From positions 1 to 64,000 of the forward strand of contig NZ_JAQGJV010000036.1 of the NCBI RefSeq assembly GCF_028290435.1: a DNA stretch of 64,000 nt. Direction: 5' to 3'. The notes beneath the pieces are model-generated. The model did no database searches. It was not told the DNA's origin and worked only from the letters and a program-made list of their open reading frames with translations. Within the stretch, counting starts at the first letter, position 1. The number at the start of each line of letters is the position of its first letter. Position numbers and translations under genes: made by a program. Positions 17,647-25,332 of the stretch are shown piece after piece. Source of the stretch: Devosia sp. GTDB taxonomy: Bacteria > Pseudomonadota > Alphaproteobacteria > Rhizobiales > Devosiaceae.

Positions 17647-18105
17647 TTGCGCCTGACAGAGTTTCTTCCACCAAAGCTTCGCAAGACGCTGGTGCCGATC
17701 GCGGCACTGGCGCTTTCGGTGTTTATGGGTGGGGCTGCTCTGGCCGCTCCAATCGCCAATCCGATCGCGACCTTTGCCGGTCTGGACAAGATCACCGGCC
17801 GCATCACCAAATTCGACGTCTATATCGACGAGACAGTGCTGTTCGGCGCGCTCGAAGTGACGCCGCGCGCCTGCTATAGCCGCCCCCCGACGGAAACGCA
17901 GCGCGTCTCGGCCTTTCTGGAAGTCGACCAGCGCAGCTTGCAGGGCAACTCCAAGCGCATCTTCACCGGCTGGATGTTTGCCGACAGCCCTGCGCTGAAC
18001 GCACTCGACCATGCGGTCTATGACGTCTGGTTGATCGAGTGCAAGACCAGTTCGACCGTGCCGCCGCCCGGATCGCGGGCCACGCCGGAAGTCCCTGTCC
18101 AATAA
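17647..18105 (+). CDS. DUF2155 domain-containing exported protein
   Basis: 152 residues, starting at TTG 17647. Residues 1-33 form a signal peptide (basic KLRKT, hydrophobic VPIAALALSVFMGG, cleavage after ALA). The mature part has the DUF2155 pattern: LDKITGRITKFDVYIDETVLFGALEV, then PRACYSRPPTETQRVSAFLEV, a bulge with IFTGWMFADSPALNALDHAVYDVWL, and a final cysteine IECK. The two cysteines may pair in the periplasm. The molecular function of the family is not known. It is immediately downstream of the NDUFA12-like gene, the usual arrangement in this order. Confidence 0.88.
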   Translation: MRLTEFLPPKLRKTLVPIAALALSVFMGGAALAAPIANPIATFAGLDKITGRITKFDVYIDETVLFGALEVTPRACYSRPPTETQRVSAFLEVDQRSLQGNSKRIFTGWMFADSPALNALDHAVYDVWLIECKTSSTVPPPGSRATPEVPVQ

Positions 18106-18248
18106 ATTTTTGTCCCGCCGTCGGATTGCCCGACGCCCGTGCGTCTGTGTCTAAGGCGGCTACTGGCCGCGCGAGGATGAAAGACATCAATGCGGATGTC
18201 TCTCGAACGCCAGGACGGCGACATTCCGATCGGCGGACCAGTGAGGAC

Positions 18249-18638
18249 ATGATGAGCATCACAACCAATCCGGCATTTCCCTTTGTGCGGGACCGCCTGC
18301 ATTCGGTGCGCGGCGAGCGTGTGCCGGAGAAAATGCTCTATCCTTCGTTGGACATGATCGCGGCCAAGCTGCTTGCGATACCGGCGGGCAAGCGTATCGA
18401 CCTTATTGGCATTCGAGCGGACATGGCCCGTGAGCACGATGCGTCCTCGAGCTGTCCGGTGACAACCCAGCGGCACATGAAGGCCATAGCGGCCGAGACG
18501 GTGGCCGCTATGCAGGCCGGCAAAGCGAGTTCTGAGGTCGTCCCGTTCTGGCGCGCGCTTGATCCTGAGCGCCCCGGAACGGCGCGCTATGCGGGTGGCG
18601 CAGAATTCGTCCGTGCGAGGCTAGCCGAGGATCGCTAA
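18249..18638 (+). CDS. Hypothetical protein, about 129 residues
   Basis: The frame from ATG 18249 (or 18252) is preceded by GTGAGGA. The product begins MMSITTNPAFPFVRDRLHSV and contains KRIDLIGIRADMAREHDASS, then CPVTTQRHMKAIAAET and PFWRALDPERPGTARYAGG. The CPVTTQRHLR-type block followed by PFWR reminds me loosely of small DNA-repair (Atl/MGMT-like) domains, but the similarity is too weak to name. The gene converges tail-to-tail with aat, overlapping its last codon by four bases. The upstream longer frame from 18039 overlaps the DUF2155 gene and is not used. Confidence 0.6.
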   Translation: MMSITTNPAFPFVRDRLHSVRGERVPEKMLYPSLDMIAAKLLAIPAGKRIDLIGIRADMAREHDASSSCPVTTQRHMKAIAAETVAAMQAGKASSEVVPFWRALDPERPGTARYAGGAEFVRARLAEDR

Positions 18639-19267
18639 CGACGCTCCCAAGCCGTCCAATCACCTTGGCGCTCGAGTGCCTCGGCCAGCATCTCCTCGTA
18701 ATCCGTGCGCGGAATTTCGATCCCGCCCAGTGACGCCAGATGCTCGGTAATGAACTGGGTATCGAGCAGGGTGAAGCCACCGGCGTTGAGTCGATCCACG
18801 AGATGCACCAGCGCCATCTTGCTGGCATTGGTGGCGCGGTGGAACATCGACTCGCCGAAGAAGGCGCCGTCGATGGCAAGGCCATAGAGGCCGCCGACGA
18901 GTTCGGTTCCGTCCCAGACTTCGACGGTGTGGGCGATGCCCCGACGGAACAGTTCCCCATAGACGGCGCGGATGGTGGCGTTGATCCAGGTCTCGTCGCG
19001 GTCCTCGCCCACCGTCGCGCAGGCCTCGATGATGGCTTCGAAGTCGGTGTCGACACGGACCGTGAAAGGGCTTTTGCGGATCGCCTTGCGCAGGCTGGTG
19101 GAGACGATCAGCCCGTCAAGCGGGATAACGCCGCGCTGCTCCGGGCTGACCCAGAACACGTCGGTTGAGTCGGCGCTTTCCGACATAGGAAAGATGCCGG
19201 CCTGGTAGGCCCGCACGATCAGTTCGGGAGTGAGCTCGATATCGAAGGGGTCGTTGCGTCTGGCCAT
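18635..19267 (-). CDS. aat: Leucyl/phenylalanyl-tRNA--protein transferase
   Basis: 210 residues, normal length. The enzyme transfers Leu or Phe from aminoacyl-tRNA to proteins with N-terminal Arg or Lys, marking them for ClpS/ClpAP degradation (N-degron pathway). Recognisable blocks are ELIVRAYQAGIFPMSES, then VFWVSPEQRGVIPLDG, ETWINATIRAVYGELFRRG, the core HTVEVWDGTELVGGLYGLAI and GAFFGESMFHRATNASKMAL, and finally LLDTQFITEHLASLGG. All match the Aat family closely. It lies downstream of accBC on the same strand, but a terminator hairpin at 19283-19315 separates them, so expression is probably from read-through or a separate promoter near the hairpin. Confidence 0.96.
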   Translation of the reverse strand: MARRNDPFDIELTPELIVRAYQAGIFPMSESADSTDVFWVSPEQRGVIPLDGLIVSTSLRKAIRKSPFTVRVDTDFEAIIEACATVGEDRDETWINATIRAVYGELFRRGIAHTVEVWDGTELVGGLYGLAIDGAFFGESMFHRATNASKMALVHLVDRLNAGGFTLLDTQFITEHLASLGGIEIPRTDYEEMLAEALERQGDWTAWERR

Positions 19268-19282
19268 GTTGCTAAACCATCG

Positions 19283-19315
19283 AAAACAAAAAGGAGGCGC
19301 AGTGCGCCCCCTCCA
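19283..19315 (-). terminator. Intrinsic terminator after accC
   Basis: On the minus strand GGAGGGGGCGCACTGCGCCTCC forms a hairpin (arms 19293-19300 and 19303-19314), immediately followed by TTTTTGTTTT. It begins 4 bases after the accC stop and ends the accB-accC transcript. Confidence 0.85.
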
Positions 19316-19318
19316 AGC

Positions 19319-20671
19319 TCAGACCTTGTTCTCGGCCAGGTACTTTTCCAGCCAGTGGATGTCGTAATTGCCGGCCAGGATATCCGGTTCGCGGATCAGG
19401 CGCTGGAACAGCGGCAGCGTGGTCTTGATGCCGTCGATGACGAATTCGTCGACCGCGCGGCGCAGGCGATGCAGGCATTCGTCGCGGGTGCGGCCATAGA
19501 CGATCAGCTTGCCGATCAGCGAGTCGTAATAGGGCGGGATCTTGTAGCCCTGATAGACCGCCGAATCGACGCGAACGCCAACGCCACCAGCCGGGTGGTA
19601 GAAGGTGATGGTGCCGGGCGAGGGTGCGAAAGTCTGCGGGTCCTCGGCGTTGATGCGCACTTCGATGGCATGGCCATAAAACTGCACCTGCTCCTGCGTC
19701 ATCGACAGCTTTTCGCCCGAAGCGACGCGGATCTGCTCGTAGACGATATCGATGCCGGTGATGCGCTCGGTGACCGGGTGCTCGACCTGCAGGCGGGTGT
19801 TCATTTCGATGAAATAGAACTCGCCGTTCTCATAGAGAAACTCGACGGTGCCGGCCCCCGAATAGCTGAGCTTGCGCATCGCGGCGGCACAGATCTCGCC
19901 GATCCGGTCGCGTTCTTCGGGCGCGATGGTCGGCCCGCCAGCTTCTTCCCAGACCTTCTGGTGGCGGCGCTGCAGGGAGCAGTCGCGCACGCCAAGATGC
20001 ACGGCATTGCCCTGGCCGTCGCCCATGACCTGGACTTCGATGTGGCGCGGCTTGCCGAGGTATTTTTCCATATAGACCGAGTCATTGCCGAATGCCGCCT
20101 TGGCCTCGGAGCGCGCAGTCGACCAGGCCACCAGAACTTCGGACTCGTTGAGCGCGACCTTCATGCCGCGGCCACCACCGCCGGCAGTGGCCTTGATCAG
20201 CACTGGATAGCCGATTTCCTTGGCGGTCTTGATCGCCTCTTCGTCGGATTCCACGGCGCCGGCGGAACCGGGCACCACGGGAATGCCAAGCTCGACGGCG
20301 GTCTTCTTGGCCGTGATCTTGTCGCCCATGATCTCGATGTGATGGGCGGAGGGGCCGATGAAGGTGACGTTGTGCTCGGTCAAAATCTTGGCGAAGCGAG
20401 CGTTCTCGCTGAGGAACCCATAGCCCGGATGCACGGCATCGGCGCCGGTGATCTCGCAGGCGGCCATGATCGAGGGGATATTGAGATAGCTGTCCTTGGC
20501 CGCGGGCGGGCCGATGCAGACGCTTTCATCGGCCAGGCGCACATGCATGGCATTGGCGTCGGCAGTCGAATGCACGGCCACGGTGGCGATGCCGAGCTCC
20601 TTACAGGCACGTAAAATGCGCAGCGCGATTTCGCCGCGATTGGCGATGAGGACCTTCTGGAACATGCCCAA
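19319..20671 (-). CDS. accC: Acetyl-CoA carboxylase, biotin carboxylase subunit
   Basis: 450 residues. Biotin carboxylase uses ATP and bicarbonate to carboxylate the biotin on AccB, the first half of malonyl-CoA synthesis for fatty acids. Features are the N-terminal fold KVLIANRGEIALRILRACKE, the ATP-grasp glycine loop KATAGGGGRGMK, HLGVRDCSLQRRHQK, and the metal/active-site segment YFIEMNTRLQVEHPVTE with ITGIDIV. The C-terminal domain has GHAIEVRINAEDP. It starts 3 bases after accB, and a terminator follows directly, so accB-accC form the end of a transcript. Confidence 0.98.
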   Translation of the reverse strand: MGMFQKVLIANRGEIALRILRACKELGIATVAVHSTADANAMHVRLADESVCIGPPAAKDSYLNIPSIMAACEITGADAVHPGYGFLSENARFAKILTEHNVTFIGPSAHHIEIMGDKITAKKTAVELGIPVVPGSAGAVESDEEAIKTAKEIGYPVLIKATAGGGGRGMKVALNESEVLVAWSTARSEAKAAFGNDSVYMEKYLGKPRHIEVQVMGDGQGNAVHLGVRDCSLQRRHQKVWEEAGGPTIAPEERDRIGEICAAAMRKLSYSGAGTVEFLYENGEFYFIEMNTRLQVEHPVTERITGIDIVYEQIRVASGEKLSMTQEQVQFYGHAIEVRINAEDPQTFAPSPGTITFYHPAGGVGVRVDSAVYQGYKIPPYYDSLIGKLIVYGRTRDECLHRLRRAVDEFVIDGIKTTLPLFQRLIREPDILAGNYDIHWLEKYLAENKV

Positions 20672-20674
20672 CCC

Positions 20675-21166
20675 CTATTCGATGACGGCGAGCGGTTCGC
20701 CATATTCGACGGGCTGGCTGTCCTCGACCAGGATGCGCGTGACGGTCCCGGAGCGATGCGCCGGGATCTGGTTCATAGTCTTCATCGCTTCGATGATGAG
20801 CAGGGTCTGGCCCTCGGTGACCCTGGCACCCACTTCGACGAAGGCCGGCTTGCCGGGCTCGGGCGAGCGGTAGGCAGTGCCGACCATCGGGGAGGTCAGG
20901 GTGCCTGGATTGGAGGCGAGGTCTTCGGCCGCGACAGGCGCGGCCGGCGCAACTGAGCCAGCGGGGGTCAGCGATTGCGGCGCGGGCGCGTATTGCGGCT
21001 GCACCATATATTGCGGGGGATAGGCAGGAGCCTCATTGGCATAGGAGCGGGTAACCCGGACCCGGAAATCCTCCTGCTCGATCTCGATTTCGGCGAGATT
21101 TTCCTTGTTGAGCAGTTCGGCGATGGCCCGGATCAGGTCCTGATCCACTTGAGATGCCTTGGTCAT
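20675..21166 (-). CDS. accB: Acetyl-CoA carboxylase biotin carboxyl carrier protein
   Basis: 163 residues. The C-terminal 80 residues form the biotinyl domain with the biotin attachment motif [11 protein letters not shown] (Lys in MKM-type site AMKT) and [18 protein letters not shown]. The N-terminal region ([20 protein letters not shown]) is the usual oligomerisation segment, joined by a proline/alanine-rich linker. The protein carries the carboxyl group between AccC and the AccAD transferase. It lies 33 bases after aroQ and 3 bases before accC in a dsbA-like, aroQ, accB, accC string, which is conserved in Rhizobiales. Confidence 0.97.
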   Translation of the reverse strand: MTKASQVDQDLIRAIAELLNKENLAEIEIEQEDFRVRVTRSYANEAPAYPPQYMVQPQYAPAPQSLTPAGSVAPAAPVAAEDLASNPGTLTSPMVGTAYRSPEPGKPAFVEVGARVTEGQTLLIIEAMKTMNQIPAHRSGTVTRILVEDSQPVEYGEPLAVIE

Positions 21167-21199
21167 TCTTGTCGGTCTCCCGCGCTTGCGCGTCGATCG

Positions 21200-21637
21200 T
21201 TATTTGAGTTTTTCGGAGAGGGCTTGTAGCGCCAGACTATATCCAAGTGCGCCAAAGCCGCAAATGACGCCATAGGCGACGGCCGACACATAGGAATGAT
21301 GCCGGAACGCCTCGCGCTGATGGATATTGCTGAGGTGAACTTCGGCCACCGGCAGGCCGGCAGCCTTGAGGGCGTCGTGAATGGCGACCGAGGTATGCGA
21401 GTAGGCGGCCGGGTTGATGACGATCGCATCGGCCGTCTTGCGGGCGTCCTGAATCCAGGTCACCAACTCGCCCTCGTGATTGGACTGACGAAAATCCACT
21501 TTGAGGCCAAGGGATTGGCCGGTGGATTGGCAAAGCTTCTCGATGTCACCCAGGGTCTGGGCGCCATAAATTTCGGGCTCGCGGGTACCGAGCATGTTGA
21601 GGTTCGGGCCGTTGAGGACGAGAACGCGCTTTGCCAT
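21200..21637 (-). CDS. aroQ: 3-dehydroquinate dehydratase, type II
   Basis: 145 residues from ATG 21637 ([20 protein letters not shown]). Six extra upstream codons are open but the family begins here. Type II dehydroquinase removes water from 3-dehydroquinate to give 3-dehydroshikimate in the shikimate pathway. Visible are [17 protein letters not shown] with the flexible-loop Arg and catalytic Tyr, [51 protein letters not shown] with the catalytic His, and the final [15 protein letters not shown]. The gene precedes accB. Another shikimate gene, aroA, lies at 50466. Confidence 0.97.
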   Translation of the reverse strand: MAKRVLVLNGPNLNMLGTREPEIYGAQTLGDIEKLCQSTGQSLGLKVDFRQSNHEGELVTWIQDARKTADAIVINPAAYSHTSVAIHDALKAAGLPVAEVHLSNIHQREAFRHHSYVSAVAYGVICGFGALGYSLALQALSEKLK

Positions 21638-21729
21638 GATTTTCGCCTTTTGCACCAGCCCTTAAGGCCAGAGCAAGCTCGACTATACGAAATGCACCGA
21701 AAAGGCAAAGAACCGGGCTGAAACCATGG

Positions 21730-22605
21730 TTAGCTCGCGCATTCGGTTTCCCCACAGGCGCGCATATTGGCGATTCGGCCCTTGAGCTCATCCAGCCCGA
21801 TGGCGCCGGGGATCACCTCATTGCCGATGATATAGGTCGGCGTGCCCGTGATGTTGAGCGCCTTAGCGATGTCGTAGGAGGTTTGGATCGCCTTGGACAC
21901 CTGTGGGTCGCCCATTTGCAGCTCCAGATTGACCGGGCTGAGGCCCAGATCGGCGGCGGCGGCGAGCGCCGCCTTCTTGTCGACCTGGCCGCGGCTGGTG
22001 AACAGCGCCTCGTGGAAGGTCCAGTAATCGGCGTCGGATTCGTTGACGAGGATGGCGACGCGGGCCGCATCGATCGATTCGTTGGAGAGGATCGGAAATT
22101 CCTTGAGCACGACGCGCAGGTTCGGATCATCGGCCAGCAGCGAGGCCATATCGGGCAGGGCGTTGCGGCAATAGCCGCAATTGTAGTCGAACAACTCGAC
22201 CAGCGTCACATCGCCCTTGGGATTGCCCAGCACCACCTGGTCGGGATCGTTGAAGATCGCGTCCTTCATGGTAGCGATGGCCTGGGTGGATTTTTCACGC
22301 GCCGCGACCTGCATCTTGCTATCGAGCGCACTGGACAGGCGCTGCAGAATGGTGGGATCGCTCATCAGATAGCTTTCGATCATCGGGTTGAGCACCTTGG
22401 GATCGAGGCTGGCTACGGCGTGCGGCGCCTGATTGATTGGCGCGGCGGACGCCAGTTGCGTGTTGTGGGTGGCCAAAATGTCTTCGACGATGCTGCGTAC
22501 GGCGGCGGTGTCGGTCTGGGGTGTGTTCTGATGCAGGACAGAAAAGCCCAATGCCCCAGCGAGAATGCCCGCAAGGGCTACGAGGGCGAGTGTGACGCGC
22601 GGCAT
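21730..22605 (-). CDS. DsbA/ScsC-family exported thiol-disulfide oxidoreductase
   Basis: 291 residues from ATG 22605 (MPRVTLALVALAGILAGALG), whose first 25 residues form a signal anchor. The longer open frame upstream lacks such features. The N-terminal third (VRSIVEDILATHNTQ to SALDSKMQVA) is helical, as in the oligomerisation region of Com1/ScsC-type proteins. The thioredoxin-fold part begins VTLVELFDYNCGYCRNALPD, carrying the CXXC active site CGYC. The cis-proline region is TGTPTYIIGNEVIPG. It acts in the periplasm on disulfide formation or isomerisation. It is divergent from the aminotransferase gene and upstream of aroQ. Confidence 0.9.
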   Translation of the reverse strand: MPRVTLALVALAGILAGALGFSVLHQNTPQTDTAAVRSIVEDILATHNTQLASAAPINQAPHAVASLDPKVLNPMIESYLMSDPTILQRLSSALDSKMQVAAREKSTQAIATMKDAIFNDPDQVVLGNPKGDVTLVELFDYNCGYCRNALPDMASLLADDPNLRVVLKEFPILSNESIDAARVAILVNESDADYWTFHEALFTSRGQVDKKAALAAAADLGLSPVNLELQMGDPQVSKAIQTSYDIAKALNITGTPTYIIGNEVIPGAIGLDELKGRIANMRACGETECAS

Positions 22606-22762
22606 GAAGGGCTCCGGATGAGTCGGTATGACCGCAATCTCTAGCAGCCTTGGTGTCACAATAGCAGGCGATGATGAAGAGCGGCTTCGTTCCAGTATCA
22701 ATTGTAGTTGAGAGCAAAGACCGTTCGCGGTATGCCATGCATACGCAAAAGGAATCTATATC

Positions 22763-23908
22763 TTGGACGATGTACGCAACTATGGCCTAATGCCGTTCCA
22801 TGCATTAGAAATTTTGAATCGAGCCAAGGCGCTCGAAGCCGGTGGCCGCGTCGTCTGCCATCTAGAAGTGGGTGAACCCGGCTCGCCGCCCGCGCCGCGC
22901 GTCATCGAGGCAGTGGCCAAGGCGCTGCCCCAGGCGCAGGGTTATACCAATGCCAAGGGCCTGATCCAACTCCGCGAGGCGCTGGCGGGATACTACTCGG
23001 CTCAGCATGGCGTGATCGTCGATCCCGACACGATCCTGGCGACAATGGGATCGTCGGCCGGCTTCATCATCGCGTTCCATGCTGCCTTCCGGCCCGGCTC
23101 GCGGATCGCCATCACGCGGCCCGGCTATCCGGCCTATGTGAACACGCTGGTGGGCCTGGGCTTCGAGATCGCCGAAATCCCGTTGTCGGCGGCGACCGGC
23201 TGGCAATTGCGCGGGGCGGATATCGAGGCGGCATACAAGCTGCAGCCTTTTGCCGGCCTGCTGTTCGCAAGCCCGGCCAACCCGACCGGTGCGGCGGTCG
23301 ACCGGGCGGGCATGCAGGATATCATCGACACCTGCAAGCGGCTGGGTGTGCAACTCATTTCCGACGAAATTTATCACGGGCTGGATTATCGCGGCGCTTC
23401 GGTGAGCGCGCTCGAGCTGACCCGCGAAGCCATCGTCATCAACAGTTTTTCCAAATATTACTGCATGACCGGCTGGCGCATCGGCTGGATGGTGATGCCC
23501 GAACATCTGCTGCGCCGCGCCGAAATTTTGCAGCAGAACCTGTTCATCTCGGCGCCGACGCTGAGCCAGATCGCCGCCACGGCGGCACTGGGCGAGCGCG
23601 ACTATTCCGAGGAGCAGAAAGCCCATTACGCGGCCAACCGGACGCTGCTCTCCGACGGGTTGCAGTCCATCGGCTTCGATGTTGGGCACCTGTCAGAAGG
23701 GGCGTTCTACGTCTATGCGGGGATTTCGCCATTCTCCAACGACTCGATGTCGTTCTGCCAGACGCTGCTGGAAGACGCTGGCGTCGCCACGGCGCCAGGG
23801 ATCGATTTCGATCGCGCCGGCGGAAGGAGCTTTGTGCGGTTCTCGTATGCCGGAACGCGGCAGACGATTGAGCTGGCGCTGGAGCGGATGGGGACGTTTT
23901 TGAAGTAG
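22763..23908 (+). CDS. PLP-dependent class I/II aminotransferase
   Basis: 381 residues, starting at TTG 22763 with AAAGGA about 10 bases upstream. Family features are LEVGEPGSPPAPRVIEA, then GYTNAKGLIQLREALAGYY, the cofactor region FASPANPTGA, SDEIYHGLDY, and the PLP-lysine segment NSFSKYYCMTGWRIGWMV. The C-terminus has GISPFSNDSMSFCQTLLEDA followed by RSFVRFSYAGT with the carboxylate-binding Arg. The substrate cannot be read directly; the sequence belongs to the aspartate aminotransferase superfamily branch often annotated generally as pyridoxal phosphate-dependent aminotransferase. It stands alone and is followed by a palindromic repeat. Confidence 0.93.
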   Translation: MDDVRNYGLMPFHALEILNRAKALEAGGRVVCHLEVGEPGSPPAPRVIEAVAKALPQAQGYTNAKGLIQLREALAGYYSAQHGVIVDPDTILATMGSSAGFIIAFHAAFRPGSRIAITRPGYPAYVNTLVGLGFEIAEIPLSAATGWQLRGADIEAAYKLQPFAGLLFASPANPTGAAVDRAGMQDIIDTCKRLGVQLISDEIYHGLDYRGASVSALELTREAIVINSFSKYYCMTGWRIGWMVMPEHLLRRAEILQQNLFISAPTLSQIAATAALGERDYSEEQKAHYAANRTLLSDGLQSIGFDVGHLSEGAFYVYAGISPFSNDSMSFCQTLLEDAGVATAPGIDFDRAGGRSFVRFSYAGTRQTIELALERMGTFLK

Positions 23909-23976
23909 GGTTGGTCGCCGCTGGCCCCCAAATCTTCCCCATCCATCGATCCACCACCATCAATCCACCCCCACGC

Positions 23977-24069
23977 ACGGTCCTTCCCGCGGGCTTGACC
24001 CGCGGGTCTCTCGCCAATTGTACCGTGTTGATAGTGGCCCGCGGATCAAGTCCGCGGGAAGGACGGTGG
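23977..24069. repeat. Interspersed palindromic repeat, copy 1
   Basis: Two facing units: CGGTCCTTCCCGCGGGCTTG at the left and, at the right, CCCGCGGATCAAGTCCGCGG followed by GAAGGACGG. Each unit also contains its own small CCCGCGG-type hairpin. A second copy with the same units lies at 51773-51866. Such elements between genes resemble REP/BIME repeats and may form large stem-loops in mRNA. Confidence 0.8.
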
Positions 24070-24126
24070 GCGGGGATGGGTAAGGGGATGTGCCCACGTC
24101 TACTCTGCTGCTGGCGCCCTCCTCGC

Positions 24127-24498
24127 CTAGCGCGGCTGCTCGCCCAGCACGAACGGGCGCAGGCGATGGCCGTCGAGGTCTTCGACGACGAAGGTGAAGC
24201 CGAAATCCATCTGGGTGGGCTCCTGCACCACCTTGGCGAGTGTCTTCCAGGCATCGTAGGTGGCGAGGACGGCCTCCTTACTGTCCTCCGTGAACGAGAT
24301 TTCGACGCCGCCCGCCGGCTTGGCCTTTGGCTCGATCTCGTCCTTGATCCAGAGGCCGATCTTGACGCCATTTGGGAGCACATACAGCACGAAGGTCGGC
24401 GAGTTTGCCACCGGCTCGACGCCGAGCAGCTTGGTATAGAGCTCTGCGCTCTTGGCCGGATTGGCGACGGCGAGCAGCAGGTAATTGAGGGTGCGCAT
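24127..24498 (-). CDS. VOC (glyoxalase/bleomycin-resistance-like) family protein
   Basis: 123 residues. The fold is recognisable from MRTLNYLLLAVANPAKSAEL and YTKLLGVEPVANSPTFVLYV at the start, the glycine-acid block GVEISFTEDSKEAV, and FGFTFVVEDLDGHRLRPF at the end, where the VEDLDGHRL block is typical of the final metal-ligand strand. Members of the vicinal oxygen chelate superfamily include lyases, dioxygenases and drug-binding proteins; the substrate is not predictable here. It lies 66 bases downstream of a YafY-type regulator on the same strand, and these two families often pair. Confidence 0.88.
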   Translation of the reverse strand: MRTLNYLLLAVANPAKSAELYTKLLGVEPVANSPTFVLYVLPNGVKIGLWIKDEIEPKAKPAGGVEISFTEDSKEAVLATYDAWKTLAKVVQEPTQMDFGFTFVVEDLDGHRLRPFVLGEQPR

Positions 24499-24564
24499 GG
24501 TCTGGTCTCCTTGGTTGGTGCAAGCAGAATAGGCCAGGGGACTGTCAGTTTCCGGCAGTGGCGG

Positions 24565-25254
24565 TCAGGTCGGCGGGATGTTCTGCGCCGCACGCCATTC
24601 CTTGAGCATCACGGCACGGCGGCGGGGATAGCGACCGTCCAGAACGTGAATGCTGGTGATGTGATCGACGCGGAAATTGCGAAAATCCTGCCGCAACTCG
24701 CACCAGCCGGCGACGATGCGGACACGATCGAAAAAGCCGATCAGGAACGGCCAAATCACGCGCCTGGATGCCGAGCCGTCCAGCGCGCGATAGGTGATGG
24801 CCAGTTTCTGCTCATTGCGGATGGCACTGCGAATCTCTGCGGGATCGGCGGGGCCGCTGGTGTCGCGATTGCGGGCGACCAGTAGATTGGTAGCCTCGGC
24901 GCGCTCGCGCAGTTCGGGCGGCAGCACGGCGGTGATCTTGCTCAGCGCCTGGCTGGCCGATTGGCTCAATCGCGCATCGCCATGCCCAGCAGCTACCCAG
25001 CGCGAGCCGAGCACGATCGCCTCGATCTCCTCGGTGGTGAACATCAGCGGCGGCAGCGTGAAACCGGGATGCAGGATATAGCCCAAGCCCGGTTCACCCC
25101 GGACATCGGCACCCTGGGCCTGCAGCGTGACAATGTCGCGATAGAGCGTGCGGATCGAAATGCCCAACTCCGCCGCCAGGTCCGGCCCGGTGACCGGCTG
25201 GGTGCGGTTGCGCAACAATTGCAGCAGATCGAGGAGGCGGGCGGTACGGGACAT
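24565..25254 (-). CDS. YafY-type transcriptional regulator (HTH-11 and WYL domains)
   Basis: 229 residues. The N-terminal helix-turn-helix is MSRTARLLDLLQLLRNRTQP followed by VTGPDLAAELGISIRTLYRD with GEPGLGYIL, the HTH_11 pattern. The C-terminal WYL domain contains EQKLAITYRALDGSASRRVI, WPFLIGFFDRVRIVAGWCEL, and RQDFRNFRVDHITSIHVLDG. The canonical WYL triad is replaced by loosely similar residues, as often seen in this subfamily. WYL domains sense ligands, sometimes nucleic acids. It probably controls itself and the VOC gene that follows. A terminator hairpin lies just upstream of its start, at the end of rne. Confidence 0.92.
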   Translation of the reverse strand: MSRTARLLDLLQLLRNRTQPVTGPDLAAELGISIRTLYRDIVTLQAQGADVRGEPGLGYILHPGFTLPPLMFTTEEIEAIVLGSRWVAAGHGDARLSQSASQALSKITAVLPPELRERAEATNLLVARNRDTSGPADPAEIRSAIRNEQKLAITYRALDGSASRRVIWPFLIGFFDRVRIVAGWCELRQDFRNFRVDHITSIHVLDGRYPRRRAVMLKEWRAAQNIPPT

Positions 25255-25284
25255 GAGGAACGATAGCAGGCTGTCGCGCCAATA

Positions 25285-25310
25285 GAAAAGGCGGCCGAAG
25301 CCGCCTTTTC
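25285..25310 (-). terminator. Intrinsic terminator after rne
   Basis: Symmetrical hairpin GAAAAGGCGGCCGAAGCCGCCTTTTC. On the minus strand it follows the rne stop by about 22 bases and ends with TTTTC. It separates rne from the downstream yafY-like gene. Confidence 0.8.
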
Positions 25311-25332
25311 AGTTCATTGCTATGGGACGGGC

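Noticed and set aside
19355-20614. 419-codon frame antisense to accC
   Set aside because: Shadow of the accC codon bias; no domain, no ribosome binding site.
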